Below, one piece after another: positions 52,443-60,697 of a stretch of 64,000 nucleotides of DNA. The notes beneath the pieces are model-generated. The model was not told the DNA's origin and made no database searches. It saw only the letters and a list, made by a program, of their open reading frames with translations. Made by a program: the position numbers and the translations under genes. Source of the DNA: Actinocrinis puniceicyclus (lineage in GTDB: Bacteria; Actinomycetota; Actinomycetes; Streptomycetales; Catenulisporaceae). Location: positions 1-64,000 of the forward strand of contig NZ_JAGSXH010000015.1 of the NCBI RefSeq assembly GCF_018283645.1, in the 5' to 3' direction. Every line of letters starts with the position of its first letter. The first letter of the stretch is position 1.

Positions 52443-53264
52443 GTGACGACCACTTCCGCTGATCCGCTCGCCGCGCTCGGTTCCCTGCCCGGAGTCGCCG
52501 AGGCGGTCGATGAAGCTCGCGCCGCCGTGGACAGGCTCCGTGCGCACAAGGTGCTGCGGAGTCGCGCTGCAGACGTCAGCGCCGAGTCCGCGTTGCGCGG
52601 GGCCCGGGCATCGGCCGCTGTCGCCGGCGCCGACTGGCCGCTTGAGGAGCTGAGGCGGCGCACTGGTCTGGGTGACGAGCCGGATGCCGGCCTCGTGCGC
52701 GGGGCCGTGCGTATCTGCGGCGAACTGCCCGAGTTGCTGGTGGTGCTGCGGCAGGCGCCGGCTCAGGCACTGACGAGGATGCACATGCTCGCCGCGGCCG
52801 GCCAGATCGAGCCTGATCGGATCGGGCGACCGCGTGTTGGTGGCGAGCCTGTGACCATCGAGCCGGGCGGTCCATCCACACCGGTGGCAGCGGATGAGGC
52901 GGCCGCGCGGCTGACCGCCCTCGCCGGGTTGATCGCGGCGCCCAGCAAGGCGCCTGCGCTGGTGGTGGCCGCCGTCGCGCAGGGCGAACTGCTCGCCGCC
53001 ACTCCCTTCGGGTGGGGTGACGGACTGCTTGGCCGCGCGGTGTTCCGGCTGCTGCTGGTCGCCCGTGGGCTCGACCCGCAGTCGCTGGTGGTGCCTGAGG
53101 TCGGATTCCTGGACTTGGGGCTCGAAGCGCGGCGCGCGGCACTTGACGCATACCGAAGCGGCACCGCAGAGGGGCTCGGCTCGTGGATCGCCCACTGCGG
53201 GGCTGCGGTCGTGGGGGGCGCTCAGGAAGCGTTGGCCGTGTGTGAAGCGCTCATGCGTGGCTAA
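52443..53264 (+). CDS. Fic-like protein with degenerate active site
   Basis: 273 residues from GTG 52443. The N-terminal part (VLRSRAADVSAESALRGARASAAVAGADWPLEELRRRTG) resembles the helix preceding Fic domains. The Fic core motif HPFxxGNGRxxR reads TPFGWGDGLLGR here, so the catalytic His and the Asn/Arg pair that binds phosphate are replaced. Related actinobacterial proteins are conserved beside acs and HAD-IB genes. It is therefore probably a scaffold or regulator derived from Fic, not an AMPylase. Fic ancestry is inference. Confidence 0.7.
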   Translation: MTTTSADPLAALGSLPGVAEAVDEARAAVDRLRAHKVLRSRAADVSAESALRGARASAAVAGADWPLEELRRRTGLGDEPDAGLVRGAVRICGELPELLVVLRQAPAQALTRMHMLAAAGQIEPDRIGRPRVGGEPVTIEPGGPSTPVAADEAAARLTALAGLIAAPSKAPALVVAAVAQGELLAATPFGWGDGLLGRAVFRLLLVARGLDPQSLVVPEVGFLDLGLEARRAALDAYRSGTAEGLGSWIAHCGAAVVGGAQEALAVCEALMRG

Positions 53265-53638
53265 AGGCATCGGCTGGGCCACGGCTGGGCTGCTGGCGAA
53301 GCACCCACATACGACCCGGTATGACGGTGCACCCCTTCCGCCTCCCGGACCCATAGCCCATTCGGGTGATGTGCGCTCCAGGCGCCCGCGGTCGGCCTTT
53401 CAAACGCTGCGGGCCCGGCCTACAAAGGAAGTAACGGCCCGTGAGACCGCTTCTTGAGGAGGCTGGGAAGTAGAAGTCAACTGGCCCGCGGACCGTGTAC
53501 GGAAGCCCGGAAACCCACGCGCGACCGACCCGCGTTAGGGCCCGCCGAGACAGACACAGCGGCTTGAGCCCGTGAGTGGACTGATCTGGCGAATACAAGC
53601 GGTGCACGCCTGGTATCTCGGACCACCCGTACTAACCG
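53265..53638. other. Gene-free interval between Fic-like and HAD genes
   Basis: About 370 bases with lower coding character than the flanks: no frame on either strand has a convincing start and protein. RNase P RNA, tmRNA and tRNA signatures are absent. An RNA gene or decayed sequence is possible. A strong terminator follows. Confidence 0.4.
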
Positions 53639-53671
53639 GACGGCGCCCCCAAGTTGACTCGGGGCGCCGTC
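53639..53671. terminator. Bidirectional terminator before the HAD gene end
   Basis: GACGGCGCCCC pairs with GGGGCGCCGTC (11 bases) around a loop of 11. It serves the Fic-like gene or the convergent HAD gene, or both. Confidence 0.7.
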
Positions 53672-53731
53672 GCCCTGTGTATCCGAGCCCTGTGTGTCCG
53701 ACGCCCAGCGTGTCCGCGCTTCGGCCGTCGC

Positions 53732-54523
53732 TTACGAGCGCTTCTTGCGGGCGTACCACATGATTCCGGCGGCCGCCGCCGTGCCCACGCCGAGCGCCGT
53801 GGCTGCGATGACCGGCTTGGCCGGAATACTCAGGTTCGCCATCTTGGCCCGCAGCGAGACAGGGTTCGCGAACACCTCGATCTGCCAGTCCCGAGCCGCC
53901 GCTTCCTTGCGCAGCGTTCGGTCCGGGTTGACCGCGCACGGGTGCCCGACAAGCTCGAGCATCGGCAGGTCGGTGATCGAGTCGCTGTAGGCATAGCAGC
54001 CGTCGAGGTCGTAACCTTCGGCCTCCGCCAAGGCCTTTATCGCGCCGGCCTTGTTGTCGCCATAGGCGTAGAACTCGACCTCGCCCGTGTAGCGGCCGTC
54101 GCAGACCACCATCCGAGTCGCGACGACCTTGTCCGCACCGATCAACTCGCCGATCGGCTCCACCACCTCCGCGCCTGACGACGAGACGATGATGACGTCC
54201 CTACCCGCGCTCTTGTGCTCGGCGATCAGGTCGGCGGCCTCCTGGTAGATCAGCGGGTCGATCAGGTCGTGCAGGGTCTCGGCGACGATCTCCTTGACCT
54301 GACCGACGTCCCAGCCGGTGCACAGCGCGGAGAGGTATTGCCGCATCCGCTCCATCTGATCGTGGTCCGCCCCACCGACGAGGTAGACGAACTGCGCGTA
54401 GGCGGTCTTCAGGACGGCGCGCCGATTGATCAGCCCGCCCTGGTAAAACGACCGGCCGAACGCCAGTGTCGAGGACTTGGCGATGATCGTCTTGTCGAGA
54501 TCGAAGAACGCGGCGGTGCCCAT
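53732..54523 (-). CDS. HAD-IB phosphatase with C-terminal membrane anchor
   Basis: 263 residues. Motif I is AAFFDLDKTIIA, motif II VIIVSSSGAEVVEP, motif III the lysine in GDNKAGAIKAL, motif IV YSDSITDLPML; the order and the helical cap between I and II define subclass IB, as in SerB-like phosphatases. Near the end (240-256) a hydrophobic stretch (AATALGVGTAAAAGIMWYA) followed by RKKRS looks like a membrane anchor. The neighbouring Rv3661 in M. tuberculosis is equivalent. The substrate is unknown. Confidence 0.9.
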   Translation of the reverse strand: MGTAAFFDLDKTIIAKSSTLAFGRSFYQGGLINRRAVLKTAYAQFVYLVGGADHDQMERMRQYLSALCTGWDVGQVKEIVAETLHDLIDPLIYQEAADLIAEHKSAGRDVIIVSSSGAEVVEPIGELIGADKVVATRMVVCDGRYTGEVEFYAYGDNKAGAIKALAEAEGYDLDGCYAYSDSITDLPMLELVGHPCAVNPDRTLRKEAAARDWQIEVFANPVSLRAKMANLSIPAKPVIAATALGVGTAAAAGIMWYARKKRS

Positions 54524-54909
54524 CGGCGGTGGCTCCCTCAGCTTCTTTCGCCGTTGTACGAAGTGCTAAGCAGTGATGGCAGCCTACGCGTTGCAGTAGC
54601 CCGAGCGGTAAGCAATCGCGGGTGGTTGGTGAATTCTCCAAGCCCATCGAACGTCTGCGCTCCTTTCGTGCCACGGGTTGCTTCACGAGCGCCCCCGCTG
54701 CGTCTGACGGCCGGCTGTCTGAGATCGGCTCGGCGGTCGATTACACAGCGTGACCGCCTCTGGGATCCGCCCGTGCCGTCTCTCGCGGGTGTGCAAGCGT
54801 TCGGATTGCCTCTTGCATCGGTGTCACGCCAGCTCAGGAGGTCTTCTTTCATCGTTTGGCGTAATGCCGGAGGGGTCAGTTTGCCTTCTGAGCGGTTCGG
54901 GTACACCAT

Positions 54910-55020
54910 GGAAGTCACGGATCGTTCGCGACCGTGCTGCCTTGGCCCGGCTCCTCCCCCCCCGAGCCGCGCCAAGGTGACGACCCCCGCTCTCCCCCCC
55001 GGCGGGGGTCGTCTCTTTTC
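54910..55020 (+). ncRNA. 6C RNA (B11/scr3558-type small RNA)
   Basis: Two hairpins with cytosine loops, the defining layout of the actinobacterial 6C motif. Hairpin 1: CGGCTC (54948-54953) with GAGCCG (54964-54969), loop containing eight C in a row, extended by GGC/GCC. Hairpin 2: GACGACCCCCGC (54979-54990) with GCGGGGGTCGTC (55002-55013), loop with seven C, followed by TCTTTTC, so it also is the terminator. The 5' end is a guess. In M. tuberculosis (B11, near Rv3660c) and Streptomyces (scr3558) the 6C RNA also sits beside ssd and the HAD gene. C-rich loops can pair with G-rich ribosome sites of target mRNAs. Confidence 0.88.
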
Positions 55021-55133
55021 CCGGGAAATCCCAGCCCATCGCCCTCAGCGAGCGAACTCGGCCGGTCGCCGGACGCGCGAGTCGATCATCCCGCAAACGA
55101 TTCGCTACCTGTGGGTAACGGCGCGCCCCGGCG

Positions 55134-55156
55134 TTTGATCACCCTGTGTGATCAAA
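55134..55156. promoter_or_regulatory. 9-bp perfect inverted repeat upstream of ssd-tad
   Basis: TTTGATCAC and GTGATCAAA around CCTGT, 142 bases before the ssd start and 28 bases before two DnaA boxes. The arms contain the TGATCA core. This is the strongest operator candidate in the window; I cannot assign a binding protein. Confidence 0.6.
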
Positions 55157-55183
55157 GCTCTGAAACAGGCCCGTGAGCCGGAG

Positions 55184-55205
55184 TTATCCACAGGGGTTAT
55201 CCACA
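55184..55205 (+). promoter_or_regulatory. Two perfect tandem DnaA boxes
   Basis: TTATCCACA occurs at 55184-55192 and again at 55197-55205, same strand, four bases between. Two exact 9-mers this close are unlikely by chance in a G+C-rich genome. They lie about 93 bases upstream of ssd, not near an oriC gene set. Confidence 0.75.
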
Positions 55206-55297
55206 GATTTCAAAGAGTGCTGGCCAAGATCCCCTCTTATGTCCCACCGTGATTGAGTGAACACTTTGAGCAATCATCGGGACTTGAGAGGGAACCC

Positions 55298-56155
55298 ATG
55301 TCCACCACCACGGCCTCGAACGCAAGCCACCGCAACGGCGAAGCATCCACCGCAGCCAGGCTCGACCGCGTCAAGTCGCGTCAACGCGCGAACTCGTCCG
55401 TCCCGCTGATCGCCGTGATCGGCGGCTGCGGGGGAGCGGGCGCCTCGACGCTCGCCGCCTCAGTCGCGGTCGCCGCGCTCAGGATGCGTCGGCAGGTCAT
55501 TCTGTTCGACGCGGATTCGCTCGGCGGCGGTCTGGCACCGCTCGTCGCCCTCGGCACCTTGTTGTGCGGCCGCGAGGAGAGAGCGGAACAGCCCTGGCCA
55601 CACGGCATCGACCCGCCTGACGGGGAGCCGCTGCCGCAGCGTGATGGTACTGAGCCGGACCTCGCGCTGGTCACCTGGGGTGGTGAAGACGGCGACAGGA
55701 TCCCTGTCGCAGCTATGCGTAACGCGCTACGCACCCTGCGCGGCTCAGCGGACATCGTCGTAGTCGACCTGCCGAGGTGCATCGATGACTCGACTCAACT
55801 GGTGCTGGCCGAGGCGACGCACACGCTCGTGATCGCACCGGTGTCGGAGCGCGCGGCGGTCGCGACCGGACGGTTGTTGCCAAGGCTGGCGCTGCTCGGT
55901 CCTCCTCCGCTGCTCGTCGCCCGGCTGCCCGGCCGCGACGAACTGACCGCCCGGCAGTTCGCGCAGGCCCTCGGCGTGCCCCTGGCCGGAGTCATCAAGC
56001 CGCGCCGCGGCTCGCTGCCGCGTGGCGGACAGGCCGGGCAACTCGGTGGCCGCTATGCCCCCTCCTTGGATCGGTTCAGCCGAAGACTCATCGAGCGCTG
56101 TGGGATCGCGAGCGCGGCCGAAGAGCGCGCCACTGGAACTCAGGTGATCGTATGA
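55298..56155 (+). CDS. ssd: Ssd/CpaE-like ParA-family ATPase
   Basis: 285 residues from ATG 55298 after GAGAGGG. A deviant Walker A lies near 45 (GGCGGAGASTLAASVAVAA), then ILFDADSLGGGL and IVVVDLPRC. The protein lacks the N-terminal receiver domain of CpaE. Ssd (septum site determining) inhibits division in mycobacteria and localises to septa in Streptomyces when overproduced. It is first in the tad operon and overlaps tadA (ATGA). MinD-like features and position support the name. Confidence 0.85.
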   Translation: MSTTTASNASHRNGEASTAARLDRVKSRQRANSSVPLIAVIGGCGGAGASTLAASVAVAALRMRRQVILFDADSLGGGLAPLVALGTLLCGREERAEQPWPHGIDPPDGEPLPQRDGTEPDLALVTWGGEDGDRIPVAAMRNALRTLRGSADIVVVDLPRCIDDSTQLVLAEATHTLVIAPVSERAAVATGRLLPRLALLGPPPLLVARLPGRDELTARQFAQALGVPLAGVIKPRRGSLPRGGQAGQLGGRYAPSLDRFSRRLIERCGIASAAEERATGTQVIV

Positions 56156-57474
56156 ACCCGCCGAACAACCCGGTCGGCACGGTGGCCTCCAGCGTCGTCA
56201 GCTCGGAGTACTCGCCGCAGTACGAAGGCGTGCTGCGCACCATCAGCAACGAGCTCGCCGCGGGCGTTCTCGCGCCCGAAGTGCCCGACGTCATCGCGGC
56301 ACTGCGCGCCCGACGCTGCCTGCTCGGCCGTGACGCGCTTCAGGCGATCGCCGAATCGCTGTGCGAGCAAGCGCTTGCCGCCGATCCGGTGGCCGGTCTG
56401 ATCGCCGATCCCGACGTGACCGACGTACTGGTGAACGGGCCGACGGAGATCTGGGTCGAACGAGCCAACCGGCTGGAACGGGTGGATGCCGGCTTCCCGG
56501 ACGAGGCCGCCGTGCGGAAGTTCGCCCAGCGTCTTGCCGTGCAGGCGGGCCGCCGCTTCGACGACGCATCACCCTTCGTGGACGCCCGCTTGCCCGACGG
56601 CACTCGACTGCACGCCGTGCTTCCACCCGTCGCAGTCAACGGCACCACGGTGTCGCTGCGCATTCCCCGGCGTCGGCTCTACTCACTCGAAGAGCTGACC
56701 GAACTCGGCGCACTCAACGCCACCGCGGCGGCCATCCTCGAGGAGATCGTGCGCAAGCGGGTGCCGTTCCTGGTCACAGGAGGCGCAGGCACCGGAAAGA
56801 CGACGCTGCTCTCAACCCTCCTTTCCCTGTGCGCACCGGACGAGCGCCTCGTGCTCGTGGAGGACTGCGCGGAGCTGATGCCCGATCATCCGCACGTCGT
56901 GCGCCTGGAAAGCAGACCGGCCAACCAGGAGGGCCGCGGTCAGGTGACCATCCGAGACCTGATCAAACAGGCGCTGCGGATGCGTCCGACGAGGATCGTG
57001 CTCGGCGAGGCCAGAGGCGCGGAAATCATGGACCTCTTCAATGCTCTCAATACCGGACACGAGGGTGGCTGCGGCACGCTGCACGCCAATCGGCCGCACG
57101 ACATCCCGGCCCGCATCGAGGCGCTCGCCCTGCTCGCCGGGGTGTCCCGCGAGGCGGTGCACAGCCAGGCTTCCGCGGCGCTGCGCATCGCGATCCACCT
57201 CGACCGTAACGAGTTCGGCCGACGGTACCTCCAGTCGATCGCGGTCGTACGTCGCCGTAACGCCGTCGGGCCGGTGCAGGCGACGCTGGCGGTCAGCTTC
57301 GACCAGGGCGGACAGATGCGCGAATGGCCGGGTCTGCCGCAGTTGCTCGACGAACTGGGTCGTCCGGCCCGACCGGACGCCGCTCTCGTGCCCAGGGGTT
57401 TCGAAGCGGAGTTGACGCGTGAGTTCCCGGCCACCGCGACGCTGCGAGAACACGAGACACGGGAGCAGCTGTGA
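56152..57474 (+). CDS. tadA: TadA/CpaF pilus assembly ATPase
   Basis: 440 residues. Secretion ATPase motifs: Walker A GGAGTGKTTLLSTLLSL, an Asp box near VLVEDCAELMPDHPHVVRLE, Walker B IVLGEARGAEIMDLFNALNTGHEGGCGTLHAN with the His box. An N-terminal domain (LIADPDVTDVLVNGPTEIWVE) matches type II/IV secretion ATPases of the Tad group. It powers assembly of Flp-type pili. Coupled to ssd and tadB by overlaps. Confidence 0.93.
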   Translation: MNPPNNPVGTVASSVVSSEYSPQYEGVLRTISNELAAGVLAPEVPDVIAALRARRCLLGRDALQAIAESLCEQALAADPVAGLIADPDVTDVLVNGPTEIWVERANRLERVDAGFPDEAAVRKFAQRLAVQAGRRFDDASPFVDARLPDGTRLHAVLPPVAVNGTTVSLRIPRRRLYSLEELTELGALNATAAAILEEIVRKRVPFLVTGGAGTGKTTLLSTLLSLCAPDERLVLVEDCAELMPDHPHVVRLESRPANQEGRGQVTIRDLIKQALRMRPTRIVLGEARGAEIMDLFNALNTGHEGGCGTLHANRPHDIPARIEALALLAGVSREAVHSQASAALRIAIHLDRNEFGRRYLQSIAVVRRRNAVGPVQATLAVSFDQGGQMREWPGLPQLLDELGRPARPDAALVPRGFEAELTREFPATATLREHETREQL

Positions 57475-58316
57475 CCGTACGCAGCGACCGGATCTGCGGC
57501 GCCATCGCTCCCGCGTTGTCGAAGCAGGCTCAATCGGCGGTCGGCCACGATCAACCGTTGCCGGTGGTTCCATTCGTGATCTGTGCTCTGCTGGCCGGCG
57601 CCTTGCTTTCGCTCATCGCGCACTCGCCGATCCCACTGGTGCCGGCCCTGTTCGGCGGCCTGCTCCTGCGTTCGCGCTTGGCCGGCGTGCAGATGCGGAC
57701 CGCCGAGGCGGCGCAGCGCTCGGCAGTGGTGGAGCTCTGCGCCGCGCTGCGTGGCGAGTTACAGGCAGGCAGGCAGCCGGCCGCGGCCTTCATCGAAGCG
57801 GTGTGGTGCCGACCCGAGCTTCGTGACCTCGCCTACGCGTTCAGCATCCCGGATCCCGAACGCGATGAGCCGGCAATGCTCGCCGCGGCCGCCCGTCGGC
57901 CCGGCCGCGAAGGTCTCGCCGCGCTGGGTGCCTGCTGGCGTGCCGCCGAACGGCATGGGGTACCGCTCACCGGTGCGGTGTGCGGCATCGAGGACGGCCT
58001 GCGCGCGGAACAGCAGCGGCGGCAGAACCTCGCGGCCGAACTGTCCGGCGTGCGAACGACCGTCGCCCTGCTCGGGGTGTTGCCCGCTTTCGGCCTCGCG
58101 CTCGGGTCGGCCCTCGGCACCAATCCGATCCACGTGCTGCTGACGCGACCGGCGGGGCAGGCATGCCTGCTGGCCGGCTGCTTACTGGAACTGATCGGCC
58201 TGCGGTGGACCGACCGGCTGGTCGACTCGGTCGACCACCGGCGAAACGGGAGTCGCGCCGATGATCCGCTACGTCGGTGGGCACGGCGCGCTTTGCTCGT
58301 CGGGAGGCGGAAATGA
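57471..58316 (+). CDS. TadB-like membrane protein
   Basis: 281 residues, GTGA overlap with tadA. Membrane helices near 24-42, 180-200 and 208-230 surround a cytoplasmic helical part with VVELCAALRGELQAGRQPAAAF, the T2SF/TadB pattern. It should form the inner-membrane platform of the pilus machine with the next gene product. The sequence is divergent, as is typical of actinobacterial TadB. Confidence 0.83.
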   Translation: MTVRSDRICGAIAPALSKQAQSAVGHDQPLPVVPFVICALLAGALLSLIAHSPIPLVPALFGGLLLRSRLAGVQMRTAEAAQRSAVVELCAALRGELQAGRQPAAAFIEAVWCRPELRDLAYAFSIPDPERDEPAMLAAAARRPGREGLAALGACWRAAERHGVPLTGAVCGIEDGLRAEQQRRQNLAAELSGVRTTVALLGVLPAFGLALGSALGTNPIHVLLTRPAGQACLLAGCLLELIGLRWTDRLVDSVDHRRNGSRADDPLRRWARRALLVGRRK

Positions 58317-59164
58317 ATGCATGCTGGGCACAGGTATCGCAGGGCGCCATGCACGAGTCTGGGCCTTCGTCTCGACCCGTCGAACTGGGTGTGGCCGCGG
58401 CGTTCATCATCGCGGCGATGGTGCTCAGATGGGCTCCGCCGCCCTCGCACCGCGTCGGCGGACTCAAGGAAGCCGCGGCAGCCTCCGCGAGATGGGTGTC
58501 GAACGCCCGGCGGGTGCCGCACCGTCACCTGCTGGCGGCGGCGTTCACCGGCTGCGCCGTCGGACTGTTCCTTGGGGGCGTCGGCGGTGTCGTGGGTGGA
58601 GTCCTGACCGGTGTCTGCGTGATCGTCTTGAGCTCGCGCGCGGCCCACGAGCACGAGAAGCGCAATCGGCAGCGGCTGATTGCGGCCGCTCCGCCGCTGG
58701 TCGACCTTTTCGCGGCGGCACTGGCCGCGGGGCTGCTGCCCGCCGATGCCGCGGGGGTCGTCGCCGCCGCTTTCGGCGGCGACGACGACGAGAAGGACCA
58801 GCACGAAGCGCCCGGGCCCGTCGATCCGGCCCGCGAGATCGCCACCCGCTTCGCCGCGGTGGCGCGGGCGCTGCGCGAGGGCGCGGATCCGGAAGCCGCG
58901 TGGCGACTGCTCTGCGTCGACGCCGCTACTGCCACTGTCGCGGCCGCCGCGCTGCGCGCTTCCCGCACCGGCGCCCCAGCCGGCGAGACCGTCGTCAAGG
59001 CAGCCCGCGATACCTGGCACGCCGCAGAACAGGCGGCCCAAGCCCGCATCCGCGCGGTCGCGGTCCGAGCGACCGCACCGCTGGCTCTGTGCTTCCTACC
59101 GGCCTTCGTACTCGTCGGCGTCGTGCCGACGGCGTTGGGCCTGTTGAACGAACTGCGTCCATGA
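58313..59164 (+). CDS. TadC-like membrane protein
   Basis: 283 residues from ATG 58313 (ATGA overlap with tadB). Helices at about 23-42, 65-100 and 258-278; the cytoplasmic section has PLVDLFAAALAAGLLPADA and IATRFAAVARALREGADPEAAW, the T2SF repeat-like block. It contains a Gly/Asp-rich loop with GGDDDEKDQHEA. Second platform subunit of the Tad apparatus. Confidence 0.83.
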   Translation: MNACWAQVSQGAMHESGPSSRPVELGVAAAFIIAAMVLRWAPPPSHRVGGLKEAAAASARWVSNARRVPHRHLLAAAFTGCAVGLFLGGVGGVVGGVLTGVCVIVLSSRAAHEHEKRNRQRLIAAAPPLVDLFAAALAAGLLPADAAGVVAAAFGGDDDEKDQHEAPGPVDPAREIATRFAAVARALREGADPEAAWRLLCVDAATATVAAAALRASRTGAPAGETVVKAARDTWHAAEQAAQARIRAVAVRATAPLALCFLPAFVLVGVVPTALGLLNELRP

Positions 59165-59227
59165 CCAGCGATCGCTGATCGCGCATCGCTGAGACAACAT
59201 CCTCTGAGTTAAGGAGTACCTACCGAC

Positions 59228-59473
59228 ATGTGCCGCCCCTTACTGCCTGCCGTCGTCGAACTACGTCGCGCCGTAATGCGCGATCACCGCAGAGCCATCG
59301 GCCGAACCGCTGGCAGACGCGGTCCCCAGGCGGGGACCACAACAGCGGAGTACGCCATCGGCACCCTCGCGGCCTGTGGCTTCGCCGCTCTCCTCTACAA
59401 GATCGTCACCAGCGGTTCGGTCTCGACCCTGCTCTCCGGAATCATCCACAGGGCTTTGGGGGCAGTCGGATGA
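59228..59473 (+). CDS. Flp-type pilin (DUF4244)
   Basis: 81 residues; AAGGAG lies 11 bases before ATG 59228 (an ATG at 59276 is the alternative). A basic leader ends in the prepilin site before TTTAEYAIGTLAACGFAALLYKIV, with the conserved Glu five residues after the processed Gly (AGTTTAEYAIG). The mature peptide is a hydrophobic helix with a short tail. DUF4244 proteins are the actinobacterial Flp pilins; this one is probably the major subunit. A prepilin peptidase gene is not in the window. Confidence 0.87.
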   Translation: MCRPLLPAVVELRRAVMRDHRRAIGRTAGRRGPQAGTTTAEYAIGTLAACGFAALLYKIVTSGSVSTLLSGIIHRALGAVG

Positions 59474-59892
59474 CTCGCCGCTTCGCGATGCACGGACGCC
59501 CTCGGCCCGGTGACGCCGTCGAAGGCGGATATATCACCGCGGAAACGGCGATGGTGCTCCCGACCTTGATCGGGCTCGGGTTGGCGCTCGTCGTGATCGT
59601 GGTGGCCGCGGCCATACAGTTGCGTTGCGCTGACGCCGCGTGGGAGGCGGCGCGCGGGCTGGCAAGAGGCGAGCCGCCGGACTTCGCTGTGCAATCGGTG
59701 CACCGCTTCGGTCCCCCGGGCTCCACGGTCTCAGTGGACGCGGCCGACGGCACGGTGCTCGTACGCGTTTCGGCGGGACTCCCGCTGTCGAGCGCCTTCC
59801 TGCCCGCGCTCCACGTGGAAGGACACGCGCAAGTCGCCTGCGAGCCCGCGGCACCGTGTGCGGTCGACGGCCTGAGCGACGTGGGGCGTTGA
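59470..59892 (+). CDS. TadE-like pseudopilin
   Basis: 140 residues, ATGA overlap with the pilin gene. The TadE signature is EGGYITAETAMVLPTLIGLGLALVVIVVAAAIQLRCADAAWEAARGLARGE: processing-site-like Gly, Glu at +5, a hydrophobic helix. The rest is a small extracytoplasmic domain (STVSVDAADGTVLVRVSAGLPL) with a disulfide-type pair CEPAAPC. It is likely a minor pilin of the Tad system. Confidence 0.85.
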   Translation: MTRRFAMHGRPRPGDAVEGGYITAETAMVLPTLIGLGLALVVIVVAAAIQLRCADAAWEAARGLARGEPPDFAVQSVHRFGPPGSTVSVDAADGTVLVRVSAGLPLSSAFLPALHVEGHAQVACEPAAPCAVDGLSDVGR

Positions 59893-59893
59893 G

Positions 59894-60320
59894 ATGCGCG
59901 ATCGCGACGCCGCCGCGGCCCGGGGCCAAGAAGGATCCGCCACAGTCTGGGCGATCGCCATGGTTCTTCTGGTTTCCAGTACGGCGGTCTGCGCTCTGAT
60001 CTGGATCGGAGCCGTTTCCGCACGGCACCGGGCGGAACGGGCCGCCGACCAGGCCGCCTTGGCCGCCGCCGGCGAGGCGGTGCTGGGCCTGGTCCGACGC
60101 GGTGAACCCGACGCTGTGAGGGCTTGCGCGCGGGCGCAAGCCGAGGCCGCCACCGCCGGCGCGGTCGTGAAGTCCTGTGCCTGCGACGTGCTCGACTGTA
60201 CGGTCACGGTCCGGTTGTCACTGCCGAACAGGTGGTTGTTCGGCCGTGTCCTGTCCGGAGTTGTCGCGGTCACCGCCACTTCCAGAGCCGGCCCGGTCGG
60301 CTCCGGGGCGCTCGCCGCCG
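59894..60320 (+). CDS. Rv3654c-like TadE-type protein, no proper stop
   Basis: The first 135 residues or so are typical of the TadE-like protein found between tad genes and the DECH helicase: GQEGSATVWAIAMVLLVSSTAVCALIWIGAVSARHRAERAADQAALAAAGEA. The domain ends near VVAVTATSRAGPVG. After that there is no stop in this frame until 62804-62806, about 830 codons later, antisense to the LapA-like and helicase genes. The end given here is where the family similarity ends. A lost stop, a frameshift or a real extension could explain it. Confidence 0.65.
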
Positions 60321-60649
60321 ACGGCGAGACCGAGCAGTCCGGCAAACGCGCTTTGGCCCGCGAAACCGGGTGGTTCAGCCCCGCATTGCACGTCGGCTAC
60401 CCTCCCGCGCAACATCGCCAGTTGCGCCCCGCGCTCCCGCGATCGGCGGATACCCGCGGTGAGCAGCCAGGCGGCGGCCAGCAGAGCCCAGGTGCAGATA
60501 GCTCCGGTCAGGAAGATCTGGGCACTGGTGGTGTGCACCGTCACGCCGAAGAACGAGAGAGTGCCCGGGACGTCGGAACCGGCCACGACACCGCAGGTCA
60601 ACAGAAGTACGGATCCGATCACCGCTACTGCCACTGCGATCACGGTCAC
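60218..60649 (-). CDS. LapA-like small membrane protein
   Basis: 143 residues from GTG 60649. Two membrane helices (about 2-22 and 45-66) separated by GTLSFFGVTVHTTSAQIF, followed by a basic helix (IRRSRERGAQLAMLRG), resemble LapA/DUF1049 proteins. The last 60 residues overlap the 3' part of the TadE-like gene on the other strand and are low-complexity, so the functional protein may be the first 80 residues. It converges with the tad operon. Confidence 0.6.
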   Translation of the reverse strand: MTVIAVAVAVIGSVLLLTCGVVAGSDVPGTLSFFGVTVHTTSAQIFLTGAICTWALLAAAWLLTAGIRRSRERGAQLAMLRGRVADVQCGAEPPGFAGQSAFAGLLGLAVGGERPGADRAGSGSGGDRDNSGQDTAEQPPVRQ

Positions 60650-60697
60650 CTGCCTCGGGGACGCCCTGCCGGACTGATACCAGGGAATGACTACCCG

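Noticed and set aside
53265-53638. RNase P RNA in the gene-free interval.
   Set aside because: The conserved GAGGAA-GTCCGGGCTCC and downstream P4 strand are absent.
55184-55205. Chromosomal replication origin at the DnaA boxes.
   Set aside because: Only two boxes, no A/T-rich unwinding region, and no dnaA, dnaN or parAB neighbours.
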